DNA from: an uncultured Eubacteriales bacterium
Lineage (GTDB): Bacteria > Bacillota > Clostridia > Christensenellales > Aristaeellaceae
Length of the DNA: 34,402 nucleotides
NCBI GenBank assembly: GCA_902801165.1
Contig: CADCHI010000028.1
Span: forward strand, 1-34,402
Direction of reading: 5' to 3'
This document shows, piece by piece, positions 16,328 to 24,688 of the stretch (position 1 is the stretch's first letter; the number at the start of each line of letters is the position of its first letter). Under the pieces are notes generated by a model. The model was not told the origin of the DNA, made no database searches, and was given only the letters and a program-made list of their open reading frames with translations. The translations under genes were made by a program, and so were the position numbers.

Positions 16328-18511
16328 ATGGCAAAAAAGAGCGGCGAGGGCGGCGCGTTTGCGGTTGCCCAGCAAATCGGCAAATCGCTGTTTTTGCCCA
16401 TCGCGGTATTGCCCTTCGCCGGCATACTGCTGGGCATCGGCAGCTCGTTTACCAATGAGACCACCATTGCGACCTACGGACTGACGGGCATACTCCACCA
16501 GGGCACCTTCCTGTTTGGCCTTATGCAAATGTTGGCCGGCGCCGGCAATGCCATCTTCGGCAATCTTGCGCTGATCTTCGCGCTGGCGGTGGCCATGGGC
16601 ATGGCGAAGAAGGAGAAGGGCGTGGCGGTCATGTCCGCCGGCATCTTCTACATCATCATGCTGGTCACAATGAACGTGCTTCTGACCCTGAACGGTACCA
16701 TCGTGGACGGCGTGATCACCGACAAGGTGAAGGACGGCGCTGTGACGACCATGCTGGGCATACAGACGCTCCAGCTGGGCGTGTTCGGCGGCATCATCGC
16801 CGGCCTGTGCGCGGCGGCGCTGTGCAACCGGTTCTACAAGATCCAGCTGCCGGACGTGCTGTCGTTCTTCGCCGGCACCCGCTTCGTGCCCATCGTCAGC
16901 ATGGTGGGCGGCATTGTGATGGGTGCCGTGCTGTTCGTGGTGTGGCCCTTCATCCAGAACGCCATCTACGCGCTGGGCGGACTGGTGCAGGCCAGCGGAT
17001 ACTTCGGCACTTTCATATACGGCTGCATTGAGCGCGCGCTGATTCCCTTCGGCCTGCATCACATCTTCTACATGCCCTTCTGGCAGACGGGCGTGGGCGG
17101 CAGCATGGAGATCGGCGGACAGCTGGTACAGGGCGCTCAGAACATATTCTTCGCCCAGCTGGCTGACCCCAACACCACTCATTTTTCCGTGGACGCCTGC
17201 CGCTTCCTGACCGGCAAGTATCCCTTCATGATGGGCGGCCTTCCCGGCGCGGCGCTGGCGATGTATGTCACCGCCCGCCCTGAAAAGCGCAAGCAGGTGG
17301 GTTCGCTGCTGTTCTCCGTGGCCCTGACCAGCTTCATCACCGGCATCACCGAACCCATCGAGTTCACCTTCCTGTTCCTGGCGCCCAGCCTGTTCGCCGT
17401 TCATGTGGGCTTTGCCGGTCTGGCGTTCATGATCTGCCACATCCTGAAAATCTGCGTGGGCACCACCTTCTCCGACGGCCTGATCGACCTGATCCTCTAC
17501 GGCGTGCTGCCCGGGCAGGCCAAGAGCAACTGGATGATGCTGATCCCGGTGCTGCTGGTTTACTTCGCGCTGTACTTCGTGGTGTTCCGGTTCTTCATCC
17601 TGAAGATGGACCTCAAGACCCCCGGCCGCGAGGCGGATGACGAGGAGGCGCATCTGATCTCCAAGGACGAGTACCGCAAGGCCACCGGCGTGGGCGTCGC
17701 GGGCGGCAAGGCCGCGTTGGATCAGGGCGACGATCCCAAGTCCGCGGCGATTCTGCGCGGCGTGGGCGGTTCCGCCAACCTGGGCGACATCGACTGCTGC
17801 GCCACCCGGCTGAGACTGACCCTGAACGATACCTCCAAGGTGGACCAGGCGCTTTTGAAGTCCACCGGCGCTTCCGGCGTGGTGGTGAAGGGCAGTGGCA
17901 TACAGGTGATCTACGGCCCGTCCGTGACCATCGTCAAGTCCAACTTTGAGGAGTACGTCGAGAAGGTCCGCAGCGGCCAGATCGCCGAGCCCACCGACGG
18001 GCCCGCCGCCACGGCTGAGGCCGCCGAGACGTCCAGGACCGAGTCCTGGCTGCCCAGCGCCACCTACGGCGCTCACATGAACGGCCGCATGGTGCTGATG
18101 AACGAGGTGGAGGACGAGGCCTTCGCGTCCTGCGCACTGGGCGACGGCGTCGCCATCGAGCCCGCCGAGGGCAAGCTCTTCGCCCCTGCCGACGCCACTG
18201 TGGACACCGTGTTCGATACCAGGCACGCTATCTCCCTCGTCACCGAACAGGGCACCGAGATCCTGCTGCACATCGGCATCGACACCGTTCAGCTGAACGG
18301 CAAGTTCTTTGAGACCCATGTTACCGACGAGCAGAAGGTGAAGCGCGGCGATCTGCTGATCTCCTTCGACATCGACGGCATCAAAGCCGCCGGCTACAAG
18401 GTGACCACGCCCATGATCGTCTGCAACACCGATGACTACCGCGCCGTCAAACCTCTGGCCAGTGGCGAGGTCAAGGCCGGCGACGACTTCATGCAGGTGG
18501 TCGGCAGCTGA
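16328..18511 (+). CDS. PTS sugar transporter IICBA (glucose superfamily)
   Basis: AAAGGAGGT precedes ATG 16328; the product is 727 residues. The IIC membrane domain (about 1-430) starts IGKSLFLPIAVLPFAGILLG and contains the conserved GITEPIEF substrate loop and the preceding HHIFYMPFW region. The IIB domain carries DIDCCATRLRL with the phosphorylated Cys near 491. After a linker the IIA domain shows LLHIGIDTVQLNG with the active His near 648. It takes up and phosphorylates a sugar using phosphoryl groups from HPr. The divergent 6-phospho-beta-glucosidase suggests a beta-glucoside, although the IIC sequence resembles the glucose/maltose branch (PtsG/MalX) more than BglF. Confidence 0.92.
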   Translation: MAKKSGEGGAFAVAQQIGKSLFLPIAVLPFAGILLGIGSSFTNETTIATYGLTGILHQGTFLFGLMQMLAGAGNAIFGNLALIFALAVAMGMAKKEKGVAVMSAGIFYIIMLVTMNVLLTLNGTIVDGVITDKVKDGAVTTMLGIQTLQLGVFGGIIAGLCAAALCNRFYKIQLPDVLSFFAGTRFVPIVSMVGGIVMGAVLFVVWPFIQNAIYALGGLVQASGYFGTFIYGCIERALIPFGLHHIFYMPFWQTGVGGSMEIGGQLVQGAQNIFFAQLADPNTTHFSVDACRFLTGKYPFMMGGLPGAALAMYVTARPEKRKQVGSLLFSVALTSFITGITEPIEFTFLFLAPSLFAVHVGFAGLAFMICHILKICVGTTFSDGLIDLILYGVLPGQAKSNWMMLIPVLLVYFALYFVVFRFFILKMDLKTPGREADDEEAHLISKDEYRKATGVGVAGGKAALDQGDDPKSAAILRGVGGSANLGDIDCCATRLRLTLNDTSKVDQALLKSTGASGVVVKGSGIQVIYGPSVTIVKSNFEEYVEKVRSGQIAEPTDGPAATAEAAETSRTESWLPSATYGAHMNGRMVLMNEVEDEAFASCALGDGVAIEPAEGKLFAPADATVDTVFDTRHAISLVTEQGTEILLHIGIDTVQLNGKFFETHVTDEQKVKRGDLLISFDIDGIKAAGYKVTTPMIVCNTDDYRAVKPLASGEVKAGDDFMQVVGS

Positions 18512-18549
18512 TCCAAACGGGCGCTGCAATATTCTACAGTGGGGCGGGA

Positions 18550-18702
18550 CTGTCTCAAAACGGATATTGATCCAGCTATTTACAGAATTGTAGGGGCGTC
18601 GTTGCGCCGCCCGCCGGGTAAAGCGAATGATTTCGTGCCCGGACGGGCGGCGCAACGGCGCCCCTGCGCATCGGTTATGCACCAGTATACAATTCGAGAC
18701 AG
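18550..18702. mobile_element. MITE-like palindromic element
   Basis: Nested inverted repeats are present. CTGTCTC (18550-18556) pairs with GAGACAG (18696-18702), and GAATTGTA (18585-18592) with TACAATTC (18688-18695). A long hairpin core at 18593-18664 has 21-base arms (GGGGCG...GCCGCCCG) matching but for one G-U, continued inward by CCGGGTA/TGCCCGG and CGAA/TTCG. There is no open reading frame of its own. The architecture is that of a miniature inverted-repeat element or large REP-type repeat; GC-rich hairpins of this sort are, as I recall, frequent between genes in Oscillospiraceae-like genomes. It lies between the PTS gene and the damaged ABC exporter. Confidence 0.6.
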
Positions 18703-18737
18703 CTACGTCCTGTCATGTCACTGATTTCAATGAACCG

Positions 18738-20198
18738 CTAATCCATGGGCTCATCGCCGGCCTGCTGGCCCCATATGTACTGCTCCAGCTCGCTGACGCC
18801 ATCCTCCTCATTAAGTAACGCCTTGGAGAACTGGGTCTCGTACAGTTCGCGGTACACGCCGTCCCGGTTGACCAGCTCCCTGTGCTGGCCGCGCTCCACG
18901 ATCTCCCCGTCCTTCACCACCAGGATCTCGTCGGCGGCGAGTATGGTGGACAGACGGTGTGCGATCAGTATGCTGGTGCGGCTCTGTATGATGGGGTCGA
19001 TGGCCTCCTGGATCTTCTGCTCGGAGATGGAATCCAGCGCCGAGGTGGCCTCGTCGAACACGAAGATCGTCGGGTCCTTCAGAAGCACCCTTGCGATGGA
19101 CAGCCGCTGCTTCTCGCCGCCGGACAGCTTGAGGCCCCGGTTGCCCACCATGGCATCCAGCTTCTCCGGCTGATTCTGCACAAACTCCCAGATGTTGGCC
19201 TTTTTGAGCGCCGCCTCCATCTCCGCCTCGGTGGCGTCGGGCTTGGCGTACAGCAGGTTTTCCCGGATGGAGCCGTTGAACAGATAGGTCTCCTGGCTGA
19301 CCACGCCCACCTGGGAGCGCAGGAAGCCCAGGTCCAGCCTGCGGACGTCCACGCCGTCGAAGGTCACCGCGCCGTCCCACACGTCGTAGAGCCTCGGGAT
19401 CAGGTTGATGATGGTGCTCTTGCCCGAGCCGGAGGGCCCGACGATGGCGATGCTGTGGCCCGCCTTCAGCTCAAAGCTCACGTCCTTCAGCACCGGCCGG
19501 TCCGCCTCGTAGCCGAAGCGCACATGGTCGAATACCACGTTGCCCTCGGCCCGATCGGGCGTCACGGCGTCGGGCGCGTTTTCGATCTCCACCGGGATGT
19601 CGAAGTAGTCGAACAGTCGGGTGAACAGCGCCATCGAGCGCATCCAGTCCACCTGTATGTTCAAGAGGCTGTTCACCGGCATGTACATCCTGCCCAGCAG
19701 CGCCACCAGCACGGTGATGTCGCCGATGGTCAGGTCCGCGCCGTGTCGGATCATCAGGATGCCGCCCACCAGGTAGATCAGCATGGGGCCGATGCTGGTG
19801 AAGGTGGACAGCACCACCCGGAACCAGCGGCCGGCCATGCTCTCGCGGATGTTCAGGCGGATCATCCGCCCGTTGGCCTCCTCGTAGCGCTGGTATTCAT
19901 ACTTTTCCTTGCCGAACAGCTTGCTCAGCAGCTGGCCTGAAACGGACAGCGTCTCGTTGAGTATGCCGTTGATCTCGTCGTTGCAGGCCTGAGACTCGTT
20001 GGCGAACTTCCAGCGGGTCTTGCCCGCCCGGCGGGTGGGCAGCGTGAACAACGGCACGATCACGATGCCGATCAGCGCCAGTATCCAGTTCTTTCGGAAC
20101 ATGGCCACCATGGCGATGATCAGCGTGATGACATTTGAAAGTATGCTGGTGAAGGTGTTGGTGATCACCTGCTGCACGCCGTCGATGTCGCTGGTCAT
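18738..20198 (-). pseudogene. ABC exporter (permease-ATPase fusion) lacking its N-terminus
   Basis: Similarity to type-I ABC exporters starts at MTSDIDGVQQVITNTFTSIL (ATG 20198) and runs about 486 residues. Membrane helices are visible (LITLIIAMVAMF, then WILALIGIVIVPLF, then IYLVGGILMI), then an ATPase with Walker A GPSGSGKST, signature LSGGEKQR, Walker B IFVFDEATSALD and the AHR switch histidine. Intact proteins have about 120 more residues with helices 1 and 2. The open frame extends to 20273, but that extension is the antisense of a CGGC-domain gene, not exporter sequence. It is the only gene here ending in TAG (18738-18740). The exporter was probably one half of a heterodimer and is now inactive. 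Confidence 0.8.
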
Positions 20199-20201
20199 GG
20201 C

Positions 20202-20381
20202 GATCCTCTGACCGACCCGGGCTTCGTCGAAAAGCTGGATCGTCTTGTCAGCGAAGGCGTTGAAATCGCCCACATCGGCATCTGTGCTGGTCGTGACTCA
20301 TCAACAGCTTGCCCCGCTATGTTGAAAATGGTGGACGCGATACAGGAAAGGGGCATCGATGTGATCTGGAGCACACATTGA
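20202..20381 (+). pseudogene. 3' end of a CGGC-domain gene
   Basis: The plus frame reads LTDPGFVEKLDRLVSEGVEI, then AHIGICAGRDSSTACPAMLK, then MVDAIQERGIDVIWSTH and TGA 20379-20381. A strand ending in GIC, a CP motif, an amphipathic helix and the closing strand with a GTH/STH end are typical of the small CGGC domain (putative metal-binding, function unknown). Only about 59 codons remain. It meets the truncated exporter head-on at about 20200, another junction of the type seen at 535 and 14580. Confidence 0.45.
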
Positions 20382-20824
20382 GTTGTAACCACTGGTAGTT
20401 GTAACACCAAGTGTGGCTCACAGGAGGTTTCAACGAGGTTACTTTGTATCAAAAAAAGCGTTTGTTTCCACGTCAAGACGTCATGTTTGGATATCGCATG
20501 GCGTCGAATCCCCGGAACAATCCTGTAAATAACAGGGGTGTTCCGGGGATTTGTTTGGCCTGAATTATGGAATGACTGATATTGGGCCGATGAGATTGCA
20601 CCAACTTTATCAGATGAGATTCTAAACGATAGTATCCCCAAAGCCTTTGCGCCAATTTCAGCGCGTACTGAATGATAAATGGTGCATGTGACACGGATAA
20701 TTGTCGCGCTGGAATCTCTTTTGGGTTGTGCGGGTACGGACCGGGGAGAAACGCCGTTGATTTATATGCCTGCAAGACACATCTCGTCAAACAGCCGGTG
20801 GAAGACAAACAACGGAATTATCCG
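20382..20824. other. Intergenic stretch between remnants and the GH112 gene
   Basis: Apart from the terminator-like hairpin at 20507-20551 I see no gene. AGTTGTAAC occurs twice in direct orientation at 20381 and 20397. The short open frames on both strands have no ribosome sites and no recognisable domains. The GH112 gene ends at its right border without an obvious terminator on the minus strand. Confidence 0.4.
20507..20551 (+). terminator. Strong two-part terminator hairpin
   Basis: AATCCCCGGAACA (20507-20519) pairs perfectly over 13 bases with TGTTCCGGGGATT (20539-20551). Inside it CCTGT pairs with ACAGG around AAATA. TTGTTT follows. It is about 125 bases after the CGGC remnant and may be that gene's original terminator. 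Confidence 0.65.
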
Positions 20825-22972
20825 TCAGAGAAGAACGAATTTCATTTCCAACGGAGACAAGGCGAGGCGGAGTTCCCCTTCGTCTGTCAATACTGTTGTC
20901 TCGACGGGCTGCTCCGAATTGTTCATCGCTACCAACGTTTTGTCCACAGGGAAATAAGCCGCTTCAACGCGCCGGTCACCCGGTATATATTTCCCGTCGC
21001 CATGGCCGCAAGCCAGTCGCAGTAAGTCCAGAAGCATGGCTGTACTCTCCGGATTTACGGAGAAACCGCTCATGTATATGCCCATGCCCTTGCCGAAGGA
21101 GCGCAATGTCATCTGAGGAACGCCGTCCTTTGCGCATAGCACCCGCACCCGTCCGTCTGTCAGGTACAGGTTATGATTGTTGCCGAGGCAGTCCGCCAAG
21201 ACGCGGATGCGACTGTCAGTCTCCGCGGCAAAGGTCCACCTGCCGTGGCAGACACGCGCGCCCGTGTCTTCGTCAATGCCCAATACATGCGCCATGCGGA
21301 AAAAGGTGTCATGGCCGGGAACGGCACTGGGTTGGCCGACGCCGATGAACGTTCCGCCCCGATGTACGAATTCAGTCAGTGCTTCCACAAGCCTGGTGGA
21401 ATGCCATGCCTCGCCGCCGCTCCAGGCATCGCCTGCCCGCCCCGCATTGATGACCACGTCCACATTATCCAGAATACCGTTTTCAGCATCCTCAAAACTG
21501 ATGAACTTGACATCCACTGGCAGGCCGGATAGTGCCTCGTTGATGTGGATCAGCGGGTGCATGAAGGTCTCGTGGAAGTGACCGCTGAGCGTCCAGGGAC
21601 GCAGGCTGCCCCAGGTGTGCAGCACGGCGACCCGGCAAGGCAGGACATAGGGCGCACCGTGGCTGTGCAGTGCCTTGAGCCGACGGAAGTCCATGGCCAT
21701 CTGTTCGATGACATCCACAAACTGGGGGTAGCCCTCCGTCAAATGCAGGTAGCCGCCCAGACCGATGCGGTCCACGCTTTGCCGCGCCAGCGCGCGCCGC
21801 ACGTGCAGCCAGTATTCCATGGCGTCTTTTTCGGGGTGGCCTCCTTCAGAGAAGGTGGGCAGTCCGCCCAATCCCACCGGGAACAGGTAGGGGTGGAAGC
21901 GCAGCTCATGGGTTGGCGTATTCACACCGGCACATAGCCGGCATTCGAACCCGGAGAACACGCACTTGATGATGCCGTCCAGGCCGATGTCCCCAAAGTG
22001 GCCGCCGTAGGGCTCCATGCCCACCCAGCTGTCGTCATAGAAGACATATGCCAGCTTGCCGTGTCGATGGATGATTTCAACCAGCTCCCGCGCCTTATCC
22101 GCCACAAAGGCGTGGATAAACGACATGTAGTCCCGCTTGGCCTTTGTGGGAGGCATGTGGGTGACTTGGAATTTGCCGCCGTTGACAAAGTCCTCGGCGG
22201 TGAGCGCGTAGCCGTACTGAGCTTCAAAAGCCTTGAGCGCTGCCGGACTGACGGTGAAGTCATAGCTGGCCCAGTCGGTGAAGCGGTTGCGGTGGCGTGC
22301 GTCGTCGCCCCAGATCCAAACGAAGTTGTAGAACAGAGAGGTCAGGCGTACCACGTTGGTCTGAGGGTTTTCGACGCACCAGTTTTCAAGCCAATCCCTC
22401 AGGTACTTCCATGCCGCCGGGTGACGGGGATCCAGCTGGCGAAGATGCGCGCTGGTCCAGCCATTTGTGGTATGGTTGTACATGTTGATCTCCTCCCACA
22501 CACGCCAGCACAGGAAGGATGCTGTGTAGCTGTGCCAGGGCTTGCAGCCGTCCACAACTACGCGACCGTCTTCATAATGCCATTGTTCGCGGGGAATTTC
22601 CACGTTTTCCGTGCGGTCCCACACCTGCCAGTAGGTGAGAGAATCCTCATCCGTGTTCAGCTCAAACTGTTCCGTATAATAGCCCTTTATCAGCGAAATA
22701 TCCACATGCTCTGATTCGGCGATCACCGGCTCGGAGATCAGGAACGTCTGCTGTTGGGCGTCGGGATGCGCCTCTGCAAAAGCATTGTGCTGTCGGATGA
22801 TGCAGATGGTGGAGTAAATGCGGTAGCCGGCGCTCACGATCTCATCAGAAAGCTTTGTGCCGTCGCTGTCGCGGATCACATCTGCGCCCCACTTCCTGGC
22901 CAGCGCCAGCGTCAACGCCTCATATCCCGCTTCGCCGGGAAGGGTAAAGTCGCCCTGGTGAAAATCAAGCAT
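20825..22972 (-). CDS. GH112 beta-1,3-galactosyl-N-acetylhexosamine (or galactosyl-rhamnose) phosphorylase
   Basis: This 715-residue protein aligns by eye along its whole length with lacto-N-biose/galacto-N-biose phosphorylases. The N-terminus is LARKWGADVIRDSDGTKLSD; NMYNHTTNGW places Asn at 166 as in the Bifidobacterium enzyme; the general-acid Asp lies in FYDDSWVGMEP near 314; SVDRIGLGGYL and INAGRAGDAWSGGEAW follow. GH112 enzymes split Gal-beta-1,3-HexNAc, or in one Clostridia branch Gal-beta-1,4-rhamnose, with phosphate to alpha-galactose-1-phosphate. I cannot assign the branch from sequence alone. There is no signal peptide, so it acts on imported disaccharide. GGAGG lies at nine bases and the start is next to the upstream stop, so it is the last gene of a coupled five-gene operon. 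Confidence 0.85.
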   Translation of the reverse strand: MLDFHQGDFTLPGEAGYEALTLALARKWGADVIRDSDGTKLSDEIVSAGYRIYSTICIIRQHNAFAEAHPDAQQQTFLISEPVIAESEHVDISLIKGYYTEQFELNTDEDSLTYWQVWDRTENVEIPREQWHYEDGRVVVDGCKPWHSYTASFLCWRVWEEINMYNHTTNGWTSAHLRQLDPRHPAAWKYLRDWLENWCVENPQTNVVRLTSLFYNFVWIWGDDARHRNRFTDWASYDFTVSPAALKAFEAQYGYALTAEDFVNGGKFQVTHMPPTKAKRDYMSFIHAFVADKARELVEIIHRHGKLAYVFYDDSWVGMEPYGGHFGDIGLDGIIKCVFSGFECRLCAGVNTPTHELRFHPYLFPVGLGGLPTFSEGGHPEKDAMEYWLHVRRALARQSVDRIGLGGYLHLTEGYPQFVDVIEQMAMDFRRLKALHSHGAPYVLPCRVAVLHTWGSLRPWTLSGHFHETFMHPLIHINEALSGLPVDVKFISFEDAENGILDNVDVVINAGRAGDAWSGGEAWHSTRLVEALTEFVHRGGTFIGVGQPSAVPGHDTFFRMAHVLGIDEDTGARVCHGRWTFAAETDSRIRVLADCLGNNHNLYLTDGRVRVLCAKDGVPQMTLRSFGKGMGIYMSGFSVNPESTAMLLDLLRLACGHGDGKYIPGDRRVEAAYFPVDKTLVAMNNSEQPVETTVLTDEGELRLALSPLEMKFVLL

Positions 22973-22973
22973 G

Positions 22974-23861
22974 TCAAAAACCCTCCAACGTATCCATGAA
23001 AGCGTCCAGGTCCCGTCTGCCTGACTCGGAAAGCGGCGCCTGTCCGGCTGCGCAGAAGGGCTGCATCAGTTCCATGCGGGCGCCGATGTATTTGAACGCG
23101 GCAAGCCACGCGCCGGTCTGCGCCGCGGCGGTGTGGATGCGGGCGATCTTTTCGGAGGCGCCTCGAACGGCGGGCAGGTCGCCCGACCGCGCGGCATTGT
23201 ACAGGCTCACGAACAGTTCGGGATACAGGTTCGTCACGCCGGAAATGTTGCCGTCCGAGCCGAACAGCAGTCCCGGCCCGACCAGGTACTCCCCGCCGCA
23301 GAGATGCGTCACTCCCGTGCCGCGCAGCGCCATAATGTTCTTGAGGCACCCCTCATAGTCGGGGCGGGTGTCCTTGACGGCCTGCACGCCGTCAAGCTTT
23401 GCCAGAGCTGCCATAGTCTGCGGCTCGATATTCGTGAACGCGCCGGAGTTGCCGTAGACCATCCAGGGGAGACTGGTGTTCCGGCAGATGGCCTCGAAAT
23501 GGGCGACGATCTCCTCCTGGGAGACGCTTCGGAACGTGGGAACGGTGGCCGCCAGCAGATCTGCCCCGGCATCCTCCACGGTGTGGGCGGTCTCTATGAC
23601 GGCCTCGGTATTCGGCCTCAGCGCCCCCGCGCACAGTGGGACACGGCCGTCGATGATCCGCGAGGCATGGACGATCAATTCGCGGAGCAGCCTGTCGTCC
23701 AGCAGCGAACCCTCGCCGGTCATGCCCGCTACGAATATGCCGTGGACGCCCGCAGCGAGCTGGCGCTCGATCAACCTCTCCAAACCCGCCGGGTCCAGGG
23801 ATCCATCCTCGTTCAAGGGCGTGAGCAGCGCGGGCACCACGCCATACAGACGCTTATCCAT
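22974..23861 (-). CDS. DapA/NanA-superfamily class I aldolase
   Basis: This 295-residue TIM-barrel protein has the superfamily motifs: GMTGEGSLL (the GTTGE-type loop, with Met for the first Thr) near 46, VYGNSG with the catalytic Tyr near 136 and AVKDTRPD with the Schiff-base Lys near 163. Such enzymes cleave or form a bond next to a 2-oxo acid: N-acetylneuraminate lyase, 2-keto-3-deoxy sugar-acid aldolase or dihydrodipicolinate synthase. In this sugar operon a catabolic aldolase is far more likely than lysine biosynthesis. Its ATG overlaps the stop of the preceding aldolase by eight bases (ATGGATAA), and its TGA abuts the GH112 start. Confidence 0.88.
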   Translation of the reverse strand: MDKRLYGVVPALLTPLNEDGSLDPAGLERLIERQLAAGVHGIFVAGMTGEGSLLDDRLLRELIVHASRIIDGRVPLCAGALRPNTEAVIETAHTVEDAGADLLAATVPTFRSVSQEEIVAHFEAICRNTSLPWMVYGNSGAFTNIEPQTMAALAKLDGVQAVKDTRPDYEGCLKNIMALRGTGVTHLCGGEYLVGPGLLFGSDGNISGVTNLYPELFVSLYNAARSGDLPAVRGASEKIARIHTAAAQTGAWLAAFKYIGARMELMQPFCAAGQAPLSESGRRDLDAFMDTLEGF

Positions 23862-24630
23862 AGATGTTCCGGATCGCCTCCGTCAGGGCACCGCTGATCA
23901 GCCGCACATCCTGGCCGATGGTCATCCACTGTACGCCCCGGCCCATCAGCTCATGGCAGGATTCTTTGGTGGGGCCGGCACAGGAGCCGCAGAACTTGCC
24001 GTTTTCGGCGGCGAGCTTCGCGACCCTGCGCTGCACGTCGGCGATGATCGCGCCCTTGTCCTCCGGCTTCACATCCACCATGCTCATGCCCAGGTCGGCA
24101 GGGCCCACGAACAGCGACTGGTATCCGGGCACCTTCGCAATCTCCTCCAGGTTTGCCACGGCCTCCATGCTCTCGATCTGGAAAATCTTCCACACCTCGT
24201 CCTTGGCGGCCTTGAGGTAGTCCGGTTCATAGTCCACACCGTATTTGATGGCGCGCAGCGGGCCTATGCCGCGCTTGCCGCCGTCGGCGGGATAGGTGCA
24301 GGCCTCCACGGCCTGGCGGGCGATCTCGGGTGTGTTCACGAAGGGGAAGATGACGCCGTCCGGCCCCATATCCAGCGTATTCTTGATTTGGTAGTACTCC
24401 ACGCCCGGAACGCGCACGAAGGCGCAGGCGCCGGCACTCTGGGCGGCCAGGACGTGGTGGTAGATCTCGCGACGGTCCATCATGCCGTGCTCGGAATCGA
24501 TCCAAACGAAGTCACAGCCGGTATAGCCCACGATCTCGCTGACGGAGGAATCCGCCAGCAGCACGAAAATGCCCACCACGGGCTGTCCGTTCTTCATCTT
24601 CTCGGTAATCCTTGCAAGTCTGGGATTCAT
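23854..24630 (-). CDS. HpcH/HpaI-family class II aldolase
   Basis: ATG 24630 follows AAAGGAG and gives 258 residues; the longer frame from 24651 overlaps the ribosome site. Motifs of the pyruvate-dependent HpcH/HpaI aldolases are visible: WIDSEHG (His near 48), FVRVPG (Arg near 73), the metal-binding Glu in IQIES-type text (about 153) and Asp in VGPADLG (about 179). The family reversibly splits 2-oxo-3-deoxy acids into pyruvate and an aldehyde. Members such as RhmA act on 2-keto-3-deoxy-L-rhamnonate, relevant given a possible rhamnose-releasing GH112 in the operon. The next gene overlaps its end. Confidence 0.87.
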   Translation of the reverse strand: MNPRLARITEKMKNGQPVVGIFVLLADSSVSEIVGYTGCDFVWIDSEHGMMDRREIYHHVLAAQSAGACAFVRVPGVEYYQIKNTLDMGPDGVIFPFVNTPEIARQAVEACTYPADGGKRGIGPLRAIKYGVDYEPDYLKAAKDEVWKIFQIESMEAVANLEEIAKVPGYQSLFVGPADLGMSMVDVKPEDKGAIIADVQRRVAKLAAENGKFCGSCAGPTKESCHELMGRGVQWMTIGQDVRLISGALTEAIRNIYG

Positions 24631-24688
24631 GTTCAGACAACTCCTTTTCATATGTTCAGACGCTTTGCGCCAGGGGGAACGGGGGATG

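Noticed and set aside
16310-18682. 790-codon open frame on the minus strand
   Set aside because: Antisense of the PTS IICBA gene, whose Cys, His and GITEPIEF motifs are unambiguous.
20199-20273. Upstream extension of the ABC exporter frame as its true N-terminus
   Set aside because: It contains no membrane helices and is the complement of a plausible CGGC-domain end on the plus strand; exporter similarity begins at about 20198.
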